From the NCBI GenBank assembly GCA_030765065.1, contig CM060975.1, forward strand, positions 203,840,007 to 203,904,006: a DNA stretch of 64,000 nt, written 5' to 3'. Position 1 is the first letter of the stretch; the number at the start of each line of letters is the position of its first letter. The stretch comes from Deroplatys truncata (Eukaryota; Arthropoda; Insecta; Mantodea; Mantidae). Below are positions 19,870-30,719 of this stretch, in pieces. The notes under the pieces are model-generated. The model was not told the origin of the DNA, did no database searches, and saw nothing but the letters and a program-made list of their open reading frames with translations. Made by a program: the position numbers and the translations under genes.

Positions 19870-20560
19870 TAATGCCATGCAATAATTCGAGCTGTGTGTC
19901 GTGTTAGTTGTAAATATGACAGTAGTAAGAGTAAAAGTAAGAGGTTTTCCTTCTTTTCTGCAATTCAATTCATTTATTTTTTCGTTCAGTTAGAGAAACT
20001 AGTTTTTGCTGTCCTTAAAGTTTACAAACATACACGAATCAGTGGAATCATTCGACTGTATAATAAAAATTACGCATTTCCTGGCTTTTCATTAAAATCT
20101 ACGCGTATTCTTGAGTAAAAAAGTAACAGGGAAAAAAGAGCGCGGAGAATTAAATTTTTTGTTGAATTCCCTGCAGAGCCAAAAAGAATTTTAATTAATT
20201 ACCCCCTTTGGAGAGGTAAAGCAAAAACAACGTTAAGCCCTACTTCAAATTTTAAAATTAAAAGTACAAGAAACTATGAACCTCTTCAGGGGTTATTAAA
20301 TCACTTGATACCTTGTAACGCTGCTGCGTGCTATTATTCTTTCAGTAGCCGGCAATGTGAAACCTGTGAAGGATAATTGTTTTTACAAGAACCCTTCATA
20401 GCACTTAATACACACATATTGAATCGAAATTGTGTGAACAAAATGAGAGAGAGAAAAAATATATTGTCGTTCTTAACAAGCCTGCACTAACACTGGTTAG
20501 ACGCTTCTCGAATGTTAATAACAGTTAAATACGTACAACTGGGTCGGCCTCTCTCTCTGA
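19870..20560. other. Spacer, nothing recognised
   Basis: No gene, RNA or shared repeat recognised. A 74-codon plus frame (19894-20118) has no motif. Confidence 0.45.
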
Positions 20561-20564
20561 ACAG

Positions 20565-20905
20565 AGGTTTTTTCCGGGTCGGTAGGTGAATGCTGGGATG
20601 ATTCCTCTTCTACCTCGAATTTCCTGTCCATAATTTTCTATAATCTGTTTCGGGGTTGAAAAACCAGGCGACGGTGTTCAGTACGTAGCGGTTGGGCGGT
20701 GGATATGCGCGTTGGTTGGTGTGCTGACGGATCTGCTTTCTGGGAACATCCATGGGTTTTAAGGGCTTACGGGGAACTCGGGGCTAGCGTGGGTTCTATC
20801 TGGAAACGTTAGGGCACCCGTCCATACTTGCACATATCGTAGCCAGGATCTAGTCGCTCTTCAGATCTCCCCGTCATTCCTCCCTCTAAGGGGTCACATT
20901 AGAAG
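20565..20905 (+). repeat. Repeat type E, copy 2 (SINE-like)
   Basis: Begins with the SINE-type phrase GGTTTTTTCCGGGTCGGTAG and GTGAATGCTGGGATGATTCC (20564-20605). From CTGTTTCGGGGTTG (20647) on it parallels 12265-12590 and ends GGTCACATTAGAAG. The first part suggests that type E is the 3' body of a tRNA SINE whose head is missing. Confidence 0.55.
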
Positions 20906-21110
20906 CCAAATACTTAGAAAATAGGCTAGATTATAATATATTAATTATTATCCGCAAAAGAAGCTTTAATAGCTAAAGCTAAAAAAAATCGATCTCTTCC
21001 TCTGTTTTCTGAAAAATGCTACAAAACAAACATTTCTAAGCATTATATCCTTGACAAACTTTCTTGAATACAAAATTTCAAAGGGTAAATATTTTAAGAA
21101 GGAATACCAA

Positions 21111-22060
21111 TTTTTACTTTGTCTGCTACATAGTAGTATTGTATTCCACCCAAAAATTCGACACCGAGAGTTTACCGTAAATACATGTTTTAAGGCCCTC
21201 TAAACCCAACAAGTCCCTGTATTGTGTGTCTGTGGATATGTGAATAGCATAACTCAAAACGTCATTAAGTATAAAACTTCGTATTTAATTTTAGAACCTA
21301 TCTCCCTATCCCAAACTACCCTTTACATACACAATTCTATGCTATTTTCTCAAAAATTGCTTTAAAAATTTTGATTAAAATACCAAATATTTAAGGTATT
21401 TTTATTAATGACTTTTGCATAACCGGTAAACCGTAAGAGATAAACAAAATCTCACTATACAAAAACTTGTAGATCTCCTTACAGCACAAAATTGATGTTC
21501 AACTAAAATTTGTTTCTGGAGTTTACCATTTCCAAGATTGTTATTGGTTTAAATGGGAAGTCGTTATTTGTTTTTTCTTTCTTCGTGATCATGCAAAGAA
21601 TATTTATGGAATTTCAGTCATCACATAGCAACACGCTCTTTAAAAATCTTACTATCGCTTTGCCTACTGTATCCTACAACGAAATGTGAAAACATGAATT
21701 AAACTTTTGAGTGGATAACTAAGAAGTAGATCATTAGTTCACTTCTGTGGTGCGGGGGTAGCGTTTTTGCTTTTCATTCAAGAGGCTCTGAATTCGAATC
21801 TAGTATAGGATGAGTTATACGGATAAGATTTTTCCGGGGTTATCCCTTATCCTGAAAATATGAATGTCTGGTAACTATGGAGCTTGGCTCAATTGAACAT
21901 CAATTCACCCATTTCCTTCATCGTCCCATAGACCTCACAGGTTAAAGGATGCTAAACTAAACAAGTAGTAGATAGAAGAGCAAGTTTTCGTAGAATTAGT
22001 TTTTAGAAAAGTGAGTAGTAAAGTCATGTGAGTGCCAGGCTTCAGATTTTTCGTTACTGC
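21111..22060 (-). repeat. Family A repeat, full length, interrupted by a SINE
   Basis: A minus-strand copy from TTTTTACTTTGTCTGCTAC (21111) through CACCCAAAAATTCGACACCG (21149), TTGATTAAAATACCAAATA (21371), GTAGATCTCCTTACAGCAC (21470) and TCATGCAAAGAATATTTATGG (21590). The terminus (GTAAAGTCATGTGAGTGCC, CTTCAGATTTTTCG) ends near 22060. A SINE sits at about 21737-21965, between the CTAAGAAGTAGAT and GTAGTAGATAGAAGAG flanks. Confidence 0.8.
21737..21965 (+). repeat. tRNA-derived SINE nested in family A
   Basis: Head: CTGTGGTGCGGGGGTAGCG (A-box-like), AAGAGGCTCTGAATTCGAATC (B box GAATTCGAATC). Body: GATAAGATTTTTCCGGGGTT, ATCCTGAAAATATGAATGTC, GGAGCTTGGCTCAATTG. A GGATGCTAAACTAAAC tail follows. 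The flanks share GTAGAT, consistent with a short or decayed target duplication. Confidence 0.6.
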
Positions 22061-22189
22061 TATGCATATATCGGTGTAGTTCCGATTTCATTGCAAAGAT
22101 AAATAAGTAACGGGCGCAGTTTATCTAATGTTAAACGTTTTACTGAAGTTTTAAAGCTAAACCTAGATAAAGCGTCTTCACTGTTTTAA

Positions 22190-22400
22190 AAACGTCTCAT
22201 TACATCTAAGTTTCATATACGACCAATGAAGTCGGAGAGAGGAGATAGAGAGGAAGAGAAGCGAAAGAATGGGAGACTTACAGCAGGAAAGAACGACGGA
22301 GATTGATAGAGAGGGGTGAGGCAGAGAAAGAGAGGAGAGAGAGGGGGAGAAAGCAGAGAAGAATCTTCGCATATAAAGTAATAACGCGAGCAGAGCTGTG
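22190..22400. repeat. Purine-rich low-complexity tract
   Basis: Long stretches of AG repeats with few pyrimidines (GAGAGGAGATAGAGAGGAAG, AGAGAGAGGGGGAGAAAGC). It could form triplex DNA or be a decayed microsatellite. The 83-codon minus frame here is a composition artefact. Confidence 0.7.
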
Positions 22401-24330
22401 GGTTCTGTTAGCGAAAAGTAAACCAACATAGTATGAATAAGAATAATATGTAACTACTGTTGTGGGTATCCAGGAGTGAGATAAGTTTCAACGGCCCATA
22501 TGCCTGTCGCATCACAAACATTTTTCATGACATCATATGGAACGAAGGTACAGTTACTAAAAATTTCCAAATGTGCCACTTAAAATGTAAGAATATTTAA
22601 AGCACCGATCTATAATAAAAAATCCAGGGTTTCCTTTTGATTGCTTTGACGTTTTTACTATATGCTCAGAGCATAATACATACACTGCACACAACATCTT
22701 AACGAGGTATTTCAAACTGTTGTTAAGATTTAGGTTATTCTTCATAATTAGTAACTTTTATACAATAGTACGAAATACTCCTTGGACCCTATAGTTCATC
22801 ATATCGCTCCAAATGTTTAATTTAAGCTTAGTATACAGCTAAATTTGAGCTTATTTCTTTCTACATAAAGAAATCGTTGTACAAGTATTTCCTAATTTTA
22901 ATTAGTTTAAGAGAAACAAATTTTGTATAGATTTTATTCAATTTTTCAAAAATTTCAATATGATATATGGAAAATAATTTGTGCTGAACTGTAACATTTT
23001 TAACTAATACACAACAGTTTTAAATCCATAATTCTTGAAGCTCTCCTGAAAATGTAAAGCCTTAGGTTATAAAGACTATAGAACAAATGAATTTGTTCAT
23101 TTTGAACAGTGCAACGCGTTCAAAAGAAAGAACTGAGAAAAATAAAGTTTATAAGGTCAACCCAAGAATTTACCTAAATGGTAGATACAGGACGAATTAA
23201 ATAACCATTTGTCCTTTTAAAATTGTTGATATTAAAAATCAATTATGTAGCGTTAAACTACAATTTAGAATTAAGAAAAATAAACTACATCGAAAATGTT
23301 CAATTTTTAGCCAAATTTCACAGATGCTTTTTCTTAAATATATAAAATTAAATATTTTGGTTTTCGTCAATGCCATAAAAATAGATGTTTCTCAAGTAAA
23401 CTTGTATTTGTATTTGTGTTTTACAGCTTCCCTGTTATATAAAATTCAATGAGAATGAAGAGGATCTAAAAGGGTATTTACGAACACTCAACACACACAT
23501 TATATCATGAAAGTGTCTCAAACTTACGATGTTCATTAAAACAGTTGAGCCATTGTTGGAAGAAATTAGTTCAAAATAACTCTTTGGGGAAGAAAAAAAA
23601 ATTGCAGATCTTTGCCTTAGATGCTTGAAAGATGTCTGACTTATGTATGAAACATCCACATACGCGTGCTAATTTTATTTAACTAGTGCAGTGAAAGCTT
23701 ATTTGAGTGAAATATTAATATCAAAATTTTGACTCCAACTCAATACCTACATCATCTACCTCAGATTGTCGGCAGAGAAAGCAAACAGATGTATCAAGTT
23801 GAGCGCTTAGTTGTCCAATATTAATTGTGTGTTATTATCTCCTTTCTTAAAACGCTTAGAAAGCATTCTTTGTTACATTTGTTATATGAATGGGGGGTAA
23901 AAGGAAAAACAAACGAATGTACATGGAGGAATGTGGACAACCCTGTAATACATATGTCCAGTAATCTGTTATCCCTTATTTAGAGAGGAGGAACAAAATT
24001 ACTTAAATTAAAGTAATTAGAGCAGAAGTTAAAGAAGAATAATGATCGATATGTCACTCGGTTCTGAGAACTCGACTTCTTTTGATGTGGTTCTGATTTA
24101 TCGCTAAAAACTGAGTTACAAGTACGTATTCCTTGAATTAAGAGTCATGTATGTTGCTACAAAGGGAAGCCGATGAAAGGTGTTGATATGTACAATTTCC
24201 TAGAAACATTATGCAACCTAATCCGTCATATTCTCATCTATTGTCGAGTGCACAGAAATTAACGATGCCTTCAGTTTCCTATGGTGTTCTCCTTTATTTA
24301 ATGTTTTCAGAAACTCCGTATCATGTGTTC
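22400..24330. other. A+T-rich spacer, nothing recognised
   Basis: Almost 2 kb with no repeat shared within the window, no frame above 75 codons with a motif, and no RNA signature. It is the longest featureless block and could be unique DNA (intron or intergenic). Confidence 0.5.
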
Positions 24331-24334
24331 ACAC

Positions 24335-24590
24335 AGTCCTGGGTCACCATGCTGGCCTGTAGTTTCCGAGATCGCGGGTTCACACCCGGTGGAGGGCGAT
24401 GGATTTTTTCGGGCGTAAAACTCCTTAGCATGGCTTCCTTCGGAAAGAAAGTGTAGTAGAATTATGGCATGTAAAAGAACCTCAAGCCTGATTTAGAGGT
24501 CTCTGGCCTTTCACTCCCAATACAGAATGCGACGGTAAGAACCATATTAGTTAATGAGCGTCCATAAATAGAACTCAATTTAATTTTAGC
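24335..24590 (+). repeat. SINE type B, copy 1
   Basis: Head degenerate at the A box (CCTGGGTCACCATGCTGGCC), then TTTCCGAGATCGCGGGTTCAC with B box GGGTTCACACCC, and GGTGGAGGGCGATGGATTTT. Family body follows: TTCGGGCGTAAAACTCC, AGCATGGCTTCCTTCGGAA, GTAAAAGAACCTCAAGCCTGA, CTCTGGCCTTTCA, and the 3' end GCGTCCATAAATAGAACTCAATTT. Other copies are at 31664, 36510 and 57442 (all minus). These allow the family to be defined at about 260 bp. Confidence 0.85.
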
Positions 24591-24591
24591 C

Positions 24592-24790
24592 CTGGGTGAG
24601 CCAGTCAAGTTCGACACTCAAAGAAAGATCAGATCTAGGTGAGCGGCGAAAGGGGGGAGTACGAAAACATTTCATCTGAGTGACTGGAAGACAAGCTTTG
24701 CAACGATGGTGCATACCAGCCCCTGGATGAGTCCAACCGTATTGGCTTGATTTCAAAATTTTGGCACTCACATATTTACCTATAAACACA
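24592..24790 (+). repeat. Repeat family G, copy 1
   Basis: About 200 bp that recurs inverted at 54706-54915. Shared blocks: GGTGAGCGGCGAAAGG/GGTGAGTGGCGAAAAGG, GAGTACGAAAACATTTCA/GAGTACTAAAACATTTCA, ACCAGCCCCTGGATGAGTCC/ACCAGCCCCTGATGAGTCC, and CGTATTGGCTTGAT/TGTATTGGTTTGAT. It is non-coding and of unknown class. It abuts the 3' end of a type B SINE. Confidence 0.6.
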
Positions 24791-24879
24791 GGTTAGTTCT
24801 CGGCTCAAGAGCAAAGGAAAGGGAAGAGGCCAGTGAGACAAACATGAAGTTGAGGCTAGAGCCAGAAAAAGGGTAGGGA

Positions 24880-25205
24880 CGAAACATATTTCATGTAAAG
24901 GGTAGTTTGGGGTGAGGGGATTTTTTTAAAAAATCTTTGTGTCGCAACTTTGGAAGGTACTGAACCTAAATACGAAGTTTGGTACTTATCCGAGTACACA
25001 CACACGCACGCACGCACACAAGCACACACACACACGGACGACCTTTCCTAAAAATGTTTCTTTTTTATTCAGGGGCCCTCGAATTTTTGTTTGGAATACA
25101 ATACCTAATGTACCTACTAGGTAGGTACGTGGTAGAGAAAATAATAAAGGATAGTGGATAGAGAAAGTCATATGAATGTGAAACAAGATTTTTGTGAAAT
25201 GTAAC
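24880..25205 (+). repeat. Family A repeat, 3' part with (CA)n and inverted 5' end
   Basis: CATGTAAAGGGTAGTTTGGG (24892), AGGTACTGAACCTAAATACG (24954), a (CA/CG) tract at 24999-25035, GGAATACAATACCTAATG and the terminus GTACGTGGTAGAGAAAATAA (25120). Immediately after comes GTGGATAGAGAAAGTCATATG (25155), which is the 5' terminus of the family in reverse orientation. Confidence 0.75.
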
Positions 25206-25209
25206 GCTG

Positions 25210-26285
25210 TCACAAAGTTCTATAAATGCTACAACTGCTGCGATTTTAGAGATTGTGATACAGAGGAGCGAAACAAAAACAGCATTTTCCACTGAGCTCA
25301 TTTGAACTGCTTTCTGTCTAGCAAATACAAATAGTTTCTTGGCAGTGTTTGAAGTGCTTCACGATTTACAGCATCACGTCAAATCTACTCCTGATAAACA
25401 GCTGGCAAAAAACTCTTGTTTCTTGCTATTGATTCTGGCACGTATTCGAACATTCTTGTACTTTTCAAAGAAACGAAAAACATGCATACCCAACATTGTG
25501 TCTCGTATCAACATACGTAAATCTACAGGATATAAAGCCTGTCGATGTTAACCTGAATTTTTTACGGTCTATTTATAACAACTTCAAATGTTTGTTTACA
25601 CCAAAGTCCATTATCGTACGGAAGTAAAGTTACAGGAACATATTGCCTATTGAAATAAGCAAGCCAGAACAGAGTTTTGGATAATAAACTTCTGAAGAAA
25701 GAAAATGTTAATTGTAACACACATACACACAATTAGGGAAGAGAACAAAATGAACATTATAAAAAATTCTGATGTGTAACAATCACATACTTTTTTTTCC
25801 TATCAATTTCTACATCACCAAAAAGTGATTCTTTCCACGAAACCTTATTCACAAAAATGCTTACCTTGCGAAAAGAGGAAACAAAAATTTATTGCTTATA
25901 TACCAAGTTGGTTTTTTATCAGTTACGAATTTGTGCTAGGGAAAAACAAAGATAAGAATAATTGAAGTTTTTCAAACACATTACAACATAATCTTGTAAA
26001 ATTTCAATGTATAACAACAAGTATTTTGGAAACGGTTAATGCTACGAGGAAGGTTATTCGATACAAATTGCATAGTTGAAGGAGCTCTTTATTTTTCGGT
26101 AATCATTTTAATGTATCAGTTAGTATACCAGTTACATAGTAGTTAATAAGAATGAAACGGTTTCTTACTATCTACAAAATATGCAGGCTATACATTCTAC
26201 TCGTTACCAATATTTCAATATTTTCAATAAAAGATCGATGATATTTTTAGCAAATTGTATAATGGAAAGTCTCCTATGTAAGTGA
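25210..26285. other. Spacer, nothing recognised
   Basis: About 1.1 kb of unrecognised A+T-rich sequence. The 70- to 78-codon frames here (25065-25301 minus, 25339-25551 plus) carry no motif. Confidence 0.45.
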
Positions 26286-26561
26286 TTGGGTTGGATGAAA
26301 TTTTATGTGACTCTTCCCTTTTATCCTTAAAAGGAAGCTAACTTAAACCAAGAAAATTTGACATTTTTTCTGCTCATAGGAACACACAAACACACACATA
26401 TGTGCATGCGGATCTTTTCACGTTCTATACCATCTAACTGCATTAAATAGAGGAAGAATTGTATTTCATCCAATTCAACCGGAAATAGATGTTTTGATAT
26501 CAACTGGATCCCTCTGTCCGAAAAGCATAAGTGTGTGTTTAAAGTGAGAAAGTTATTTATT

Positions 26562-27477
26562 AGCTCCACGTATGGAAAAGACGATTTGAGATGTAGTTGT
26601 ATTGTAGTTCAACTGTTGGGGAGCCGTACTTGTAGTAGTTGCAACCGCACATATAATAAACAGTTTCCGGTAGCCTTCGGGTGACCTTTGCCCCAAGTTT
26701 TAAAAAACTTAACTTTGTAATTTGATTGTTTCTTTAAGTATTAAATATTTATGTTTGCCTCGGCTGCGTCAGTATTATTGTTAGAGACATGAAGCCTTGG
26801 CAGGGCGTGATGCGACAAGAATGTAGGCTTACACAGATTTTAAGTTTTAATTCACTCCTTTTTATTAATCCTTGACACAAATTAAATAGCACTTCACTGA
26901 TATAAAGAGCTGTGAGATTCTTTTTATTTAATACTTGCACTTTTTAACAAGTATACTATTTTTGTGTCACACAAATACGTAATTAATTTTTCGAGGACAC
27001 ATCTCGCGTCTGGTTATGAGCATAGTTTAGAGGCAACTGAATTGATTTCAACCGTCTAAACTTGTAAATTTGTGTATTTCAAGTCTCTGATTGGCTATTT
27101 TTACTCCAATAGAATACCTGCATTTAACTAAAACTTTTTTGGTGTTGATTGGCTATTTTTATAAACTGTCACTAAAATTACATTAATGCTTCCAAGAATC
27201 ACAAGTAACATTTAAACTCTCAAACTCATTATTGCCTCAAGGTTACCTCATTGTTAGCAACTTTTAACCTGTTTCTCACAGCTCCTACATTATTAAATTA
27301 TGTAATGCATTCACATACATTATTGAACATGTTTACAATAATATAAGCATATGCAATGACTGTTACATACATTTTAGAAATTATTACATACACATATTGC
27401 TTCAAGGCGGGCTGTTATTGAATTTACATATTATATAATTTGACTGAAATCATTTAAATTTTAAGAATACTGTCTCA
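26562..27477 (-). mobile_element. LTR-like repeat, copy 2
   Basis: A minus-strand copy of the repeat at 7335 and 37752. At the left end (its 3' side) the PBS-like region is degraded (TAGCTCCACGTATGGAAAAG on plus). GGTAGCCTTCGGGTGACC (26670) is the TTGGGGC-ACCGG block, and CTCACAGCTCCTACATTATT (27275) and TTGAATTTACATATTATATAA (27417) complete it. TGTCTCA at 27471-27477 is the outer end. No coding sequence follows on either side. Confidence 0.5.
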
Positions 27478-27499
27478 AAAGCACAGCTCAAAAGGCTTA

Positions 27500-27793
27500 A
27501 TAACTTATATTAACTTGATATTTAGGTCTAGCATTTTCCAAGATTCCGATACTAAGATTTTCAATAAAATTCCTCCACCTCAAACAACCCTTTGCATGTA
27601 AAAGTCTTTGTTATTTTTTGTTTTCTCAAAACTGGTTCTAACAATTTTCATTAAAATAACATATGTTTGACATTTTCAGGACTAATAAAATGAAAAATTT
27701 GAATTTTTGGAAATAACTACTGAAATGTCCACTTGAATGAATTTTGTATAATTTTGTATGACAGAGATAGGTAAAATGTTATTATAAAAAAAT
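27500..27793 (-). repeat. Family A repeat, 3' portion, split by LINE
   Basis: Plus-strand landmarks: CAATAAAATTCCTCCACCTC (27561), ACCCTTTGCATGTAAAAG (27586), TTTTCATTAAAATAACATATG (27646), GACAGAGATAGGTAAAATG (27761). It stops at AAAAAAATG (27793). The consensus resumes at about 28346 with ACAAAAATGTAGGTCTAG. Confidence 0.65.
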
Positions 27794-28345
27794 GCCTTCT
27801 TCCTCCTTTCAAGTATTGGACTCCAAGACCTGTTACGATCTCACAGTTGAATTTTTAATCCAACGATTCCTTGGACACTTAAAGATCTATTCTGTTTTGT
27901 ATCATAGTGAAGCATATTTTTGGGATTTTGTTTGCACACATGCGATGCAGATGATTTACGGATTTGTTCTGGTAATGTTGTATGTGATCAATTACAGATT
28001 CCAATTTTAATTCCTCCATTATTTTCTCATTATGTTTATGAATGCATTTGGTGTATTCTGTCATGTATCTCAAATTCAATTTAATTAGCAGCTATTCTGC
28101 TTTCATCTTTCTTTCTTAATGTCCATGCCTCACTCCCGTAACAAAGTAAAAGTCACGCTAAGGTTTTGCGAAATCTATTATGACTTTGTACTAAGGAAGG
28201 TTTCATAATGTTAATAAGTTTTGGTGTGTTTATAAATTTACTGTAAAATGTCAAGTTCATCGTAAAAGAATATCTATACGAAATATATAAATCAATTTAC
28301 ACTTTCTAAGATTTTTTAATATAAACACATTTTGCTAGGTAGAAA
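27794..28345 (-). pseudogene. LINE endonuclease-reverse transcriptase C-terminal relic
   Basis: Minus strand. From about 28200 leftwards the translation reads FRKTLA, stop, LLLCYGSEAWTLRKKDESRI, matching the classic LLYGSETWTL motif near the C-terminus of insect endonuclease-RT proteins. After a frame change, 28079-27879 gives HNEKIMEELKLESVIDHIQ, HLHRMCANKIPKI, and another frame gives CPRNRWIKNSTVRS (the GRPRKRW block). The order and spacing are as expected. Several stops and shifts show it is dead. It lies inside a family A copy, both junctions carrying AAAATG, so this is a 5'-truncated insertion. Confidence 0.75.
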
Positions 28346-28590
28346 AAAGAACAAAAATGTAGGTCTAGTTAAAAGACACATTATATGTCAAATACGTTTT
28401 GTGGCATTAACCATTCTCAAGGCTATTCCAGATGTTGATTTAAGTTTTCCAATACTTCGCACACTTTTTATGAGTGAAAGCTACTATTCTAGCTACGTGC
28501 TGTCATGCAAAGAGTGAAATAGACCTACATTGAAATGTGTAATACAACTGTGACCTAAAAGCGTTTATTTCGATTAAATGAGGCAGACAC
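28346..28590 (-). repeat. Family A repeat, 5' portion of the LINE-split copy
   Basis: ACAAAAATGTAGGTCTAGTTAA (28350), GGCATTAACCATTCTCAAGG (28402), AGTTTTCCAATACTTCGC (28443), TCATGCAAAGAGTGAAATAG (28503), AAGCGTTTATTTCGATTAAATG (28559). The extreme 5' end is lost against the next copy. Confidence 0.65.
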
Positions 28591-28591
28591 A

Positions 28592-30200
28592 AAAAATCTG
28601 TATTACATTCACATGGCTTTCTCTACCTTCTATAATTTATTAATGTGTATAAAAACTATTCTACGAAAGCGTATTTTTCTATCTACTTCATTTTAATCGA
28701 GACAAACCTTTACAGAAATAATTGTACATTTCGTTATAAATGTAAAGGGAGTAGCGATAATCAAATGTTTAAAAACTGGACGCTATATGCAGACCTTTAA
28801 GTTTCATACTCTTTCCATACAATCTCAAGGAACAACTGAATGTCGACAGGACTTTAAAAGAATGACTAGAATAGAACATCTCAAATCATTAATAACGGAT
28901 ACCTCGGAAATGGCTGATGCCACAAAAAAAGTTGTTTGAAAGAGATTACATTTTTTGTATAGTGCATTTTCGTCTATCGCTTAACCTTTACCATTGTACA
29001 AAACTATAGAAAATTTCTTGGAATGAAGAAGACTTCACAGGCTATTCCCAGAAAATTCTACATATGCATTTTATTTGTCATGTAAATATCATTAACCCTT
29101 AACTGTACTGTGTTTTCAAGTTGCAGTAACATGCTGGTGGGGTCTTGTATACCCCATATTTAAAAACAATAACAAAGACGTAAAATGCAACAGGTTTTAT
29201 TTATAAAGCGGAATATTATAATAATACAGCATAACACAAGTATATTAACAATTTTTCTTATGCAAAATGGCCAACTTGGGCACAAATAAAACTATCATAA
29301 TTTTCCCACCGGTTTTTAGCTTTTCTGTGAGCCTATAGACAAATACAACAAATATCATTTATAAAGCATAGTATTATGTATAATACAATATAGCTTCTGC
29401 AAGAGAACATTACCATGCATTTTCTCATACAAAATGGGCATATTGGCCATAAATACTTTCTGCACTGAGTTTTAGCCTTTCTGACTGCCTGCCTTGGGAC
29501 ACTTCAGAGCTGGATTTTATTTTTATAAATCTTCATTAGGGTCACGTTAAAGCATAGTTATAACTAAGAATTTGTGTTCGATGGCTTGCAAGTCTTGAGG
29601 AAAAATTTTGAAATCTCTACACTCCATACATGCGGGCGAATAAGTAAAAAAGCATGCACTTACATGCTGGTGGGTTCCAAAGAGTTAAAAATTGTGATAT
29701 TTCATCTTTGAGCAACAGCCATGCACATTAAGTTTTCTCCAACTGTCAAATAATAATGTGCAATAAGATTACAAAAAGCCCCAACGACATCCGGCATTTA
29801 ACTCGTGAAATATCAAAAATAAAGGAGGATTGGGGTTTTACAGGCCTCACCATCACAGTTAACGGTTAATATATGATATTTTATTCAAAATCATTACGGC
29901 CTTTTTTTTAGAAAATAAAAAAATTCGAAAAATGTTCCATGTAAAGGGTAGTTGGGATTGGGGTGATTTTCTTGAAAATGTTCGTATCGCAATTTTGGAA
30001 GACACTGTACTGAAACACCAAGTTTGGAATTGATCCACCTTTTGGAATTATCTGTTTACATACACACACCTACATTTTTCTAAAAATATTTTCTTTTGGG
30101 ATTCAGGAGACCTCAAATTATGTATTTAGTGTGAAATCTCCGTATCGAATTTTTGGGTGGAATGCAGTACTATCTCTACCTATGTACGTGGTAGAGAAAG
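28592..30200 (+). repeat. Family A repeat, full length, interrupted by piggyBac-like element
   Basis: 5' end AAAAAATCTGTATTACATTC then ACATGGCTTTCTCTACC (28592-28629). It continues through GGATACCTCGGAAATGG and ATGCATTTTATTTGTCATG to 29091. It resumes at 29870 with ATATGATATTTTATTCAAAATC, CCATGTAAAGGGTAGTTGG, a short CATACACACACCTACA tract, and ends GTACGTGGTAGAGAAAGTAT (30198). The interruption is 29092-29869. Confidence 0.85.
29092..29869 (-). mobile_element. piggyBac-like non-autonomous element, TTAA flanked
   Basis: The element (29096-29865, 770 bp) is flanked by TTAA at 29092-29095 and 29866-29869. Termini CCCTTAACTGT and ACAGTTAACGG form an 11-bp inverted repeat with one mismatch. TTAA duplication with CCC/CCG-starting ends is diagnostic for piggyBac. 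Subterminal ACATGCTGGTGGG occurs at both ends (29131 and 29663), in the same orientation. The minus strand holds two tandem cysteine-bearing relics, RKAKTQCRKYLWPICPFCMR (about 29490-29430) and a decayed RKAKNRWENY (about 29320-29290), possibly duplicated pieces of the transposase C-terminal cysteine domain. The rest is non-coding. Confidence 0.85.
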
Positions 30201-30209
30201 TATAGTGAA

Positions 30210-30420
30210 TCATCATAAGAATACCTTGTAGAAGGGGTATAAAAATAAACAATATTGGGTGGAGAAAGTAATGTGAATCTAACCTATCTTTTTGTTTGAA
30301 AAGTGTTTTAGAGTATCCCAAAACACGTATTTCCGATGAAACCTCAATGGAGAATTTTTGGGTGGAATAAAACACTTCCATGTTTAACATCGGTAAGGTA
30401 GAAAAAGTAACAACAGAAAG
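30210..30420 (+). repeat. Family A terminal fragments
   Basis: GGTGGAGAAAGTAATGTGAATC (30258) is an inverted 5' end. AAAACACGTATTTCCGATGAAA (30320), TTTTTGGGTGGAATAAAACAC (30353) and GGTAGAAAAAGTAACAAC (30396) are a second plus-oriented 3' end. They are fragments only, and the 90-codon minus frame here is repeat-derived. Confidence 0.6.
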
Positions 30421-30719
30421 TTCTGTTTTAGTATGGAAGGTTTAATTCCAAATCTGTTACACAGAATATGTTTACAATGGAGAAACCTCACTCTTCTACA
30501 AGTTTGCAAACAATAAACAATTATTGCGACTTATTTTCTTTGGAAATCTCTAAATGTACAGTATTCTTTCAAATGCAGAGTAACACATCACAATAACTAC
30601 CATTACTTACAGCAAACCATATTGTTCTGTCACGCTTTTCATGCGCTACCTACTGAGAAAAGCGAAATGCTACAATAATGCTACAGAATCTCTCATATAA
30701 ATCACTTTGCCCATCCAAG

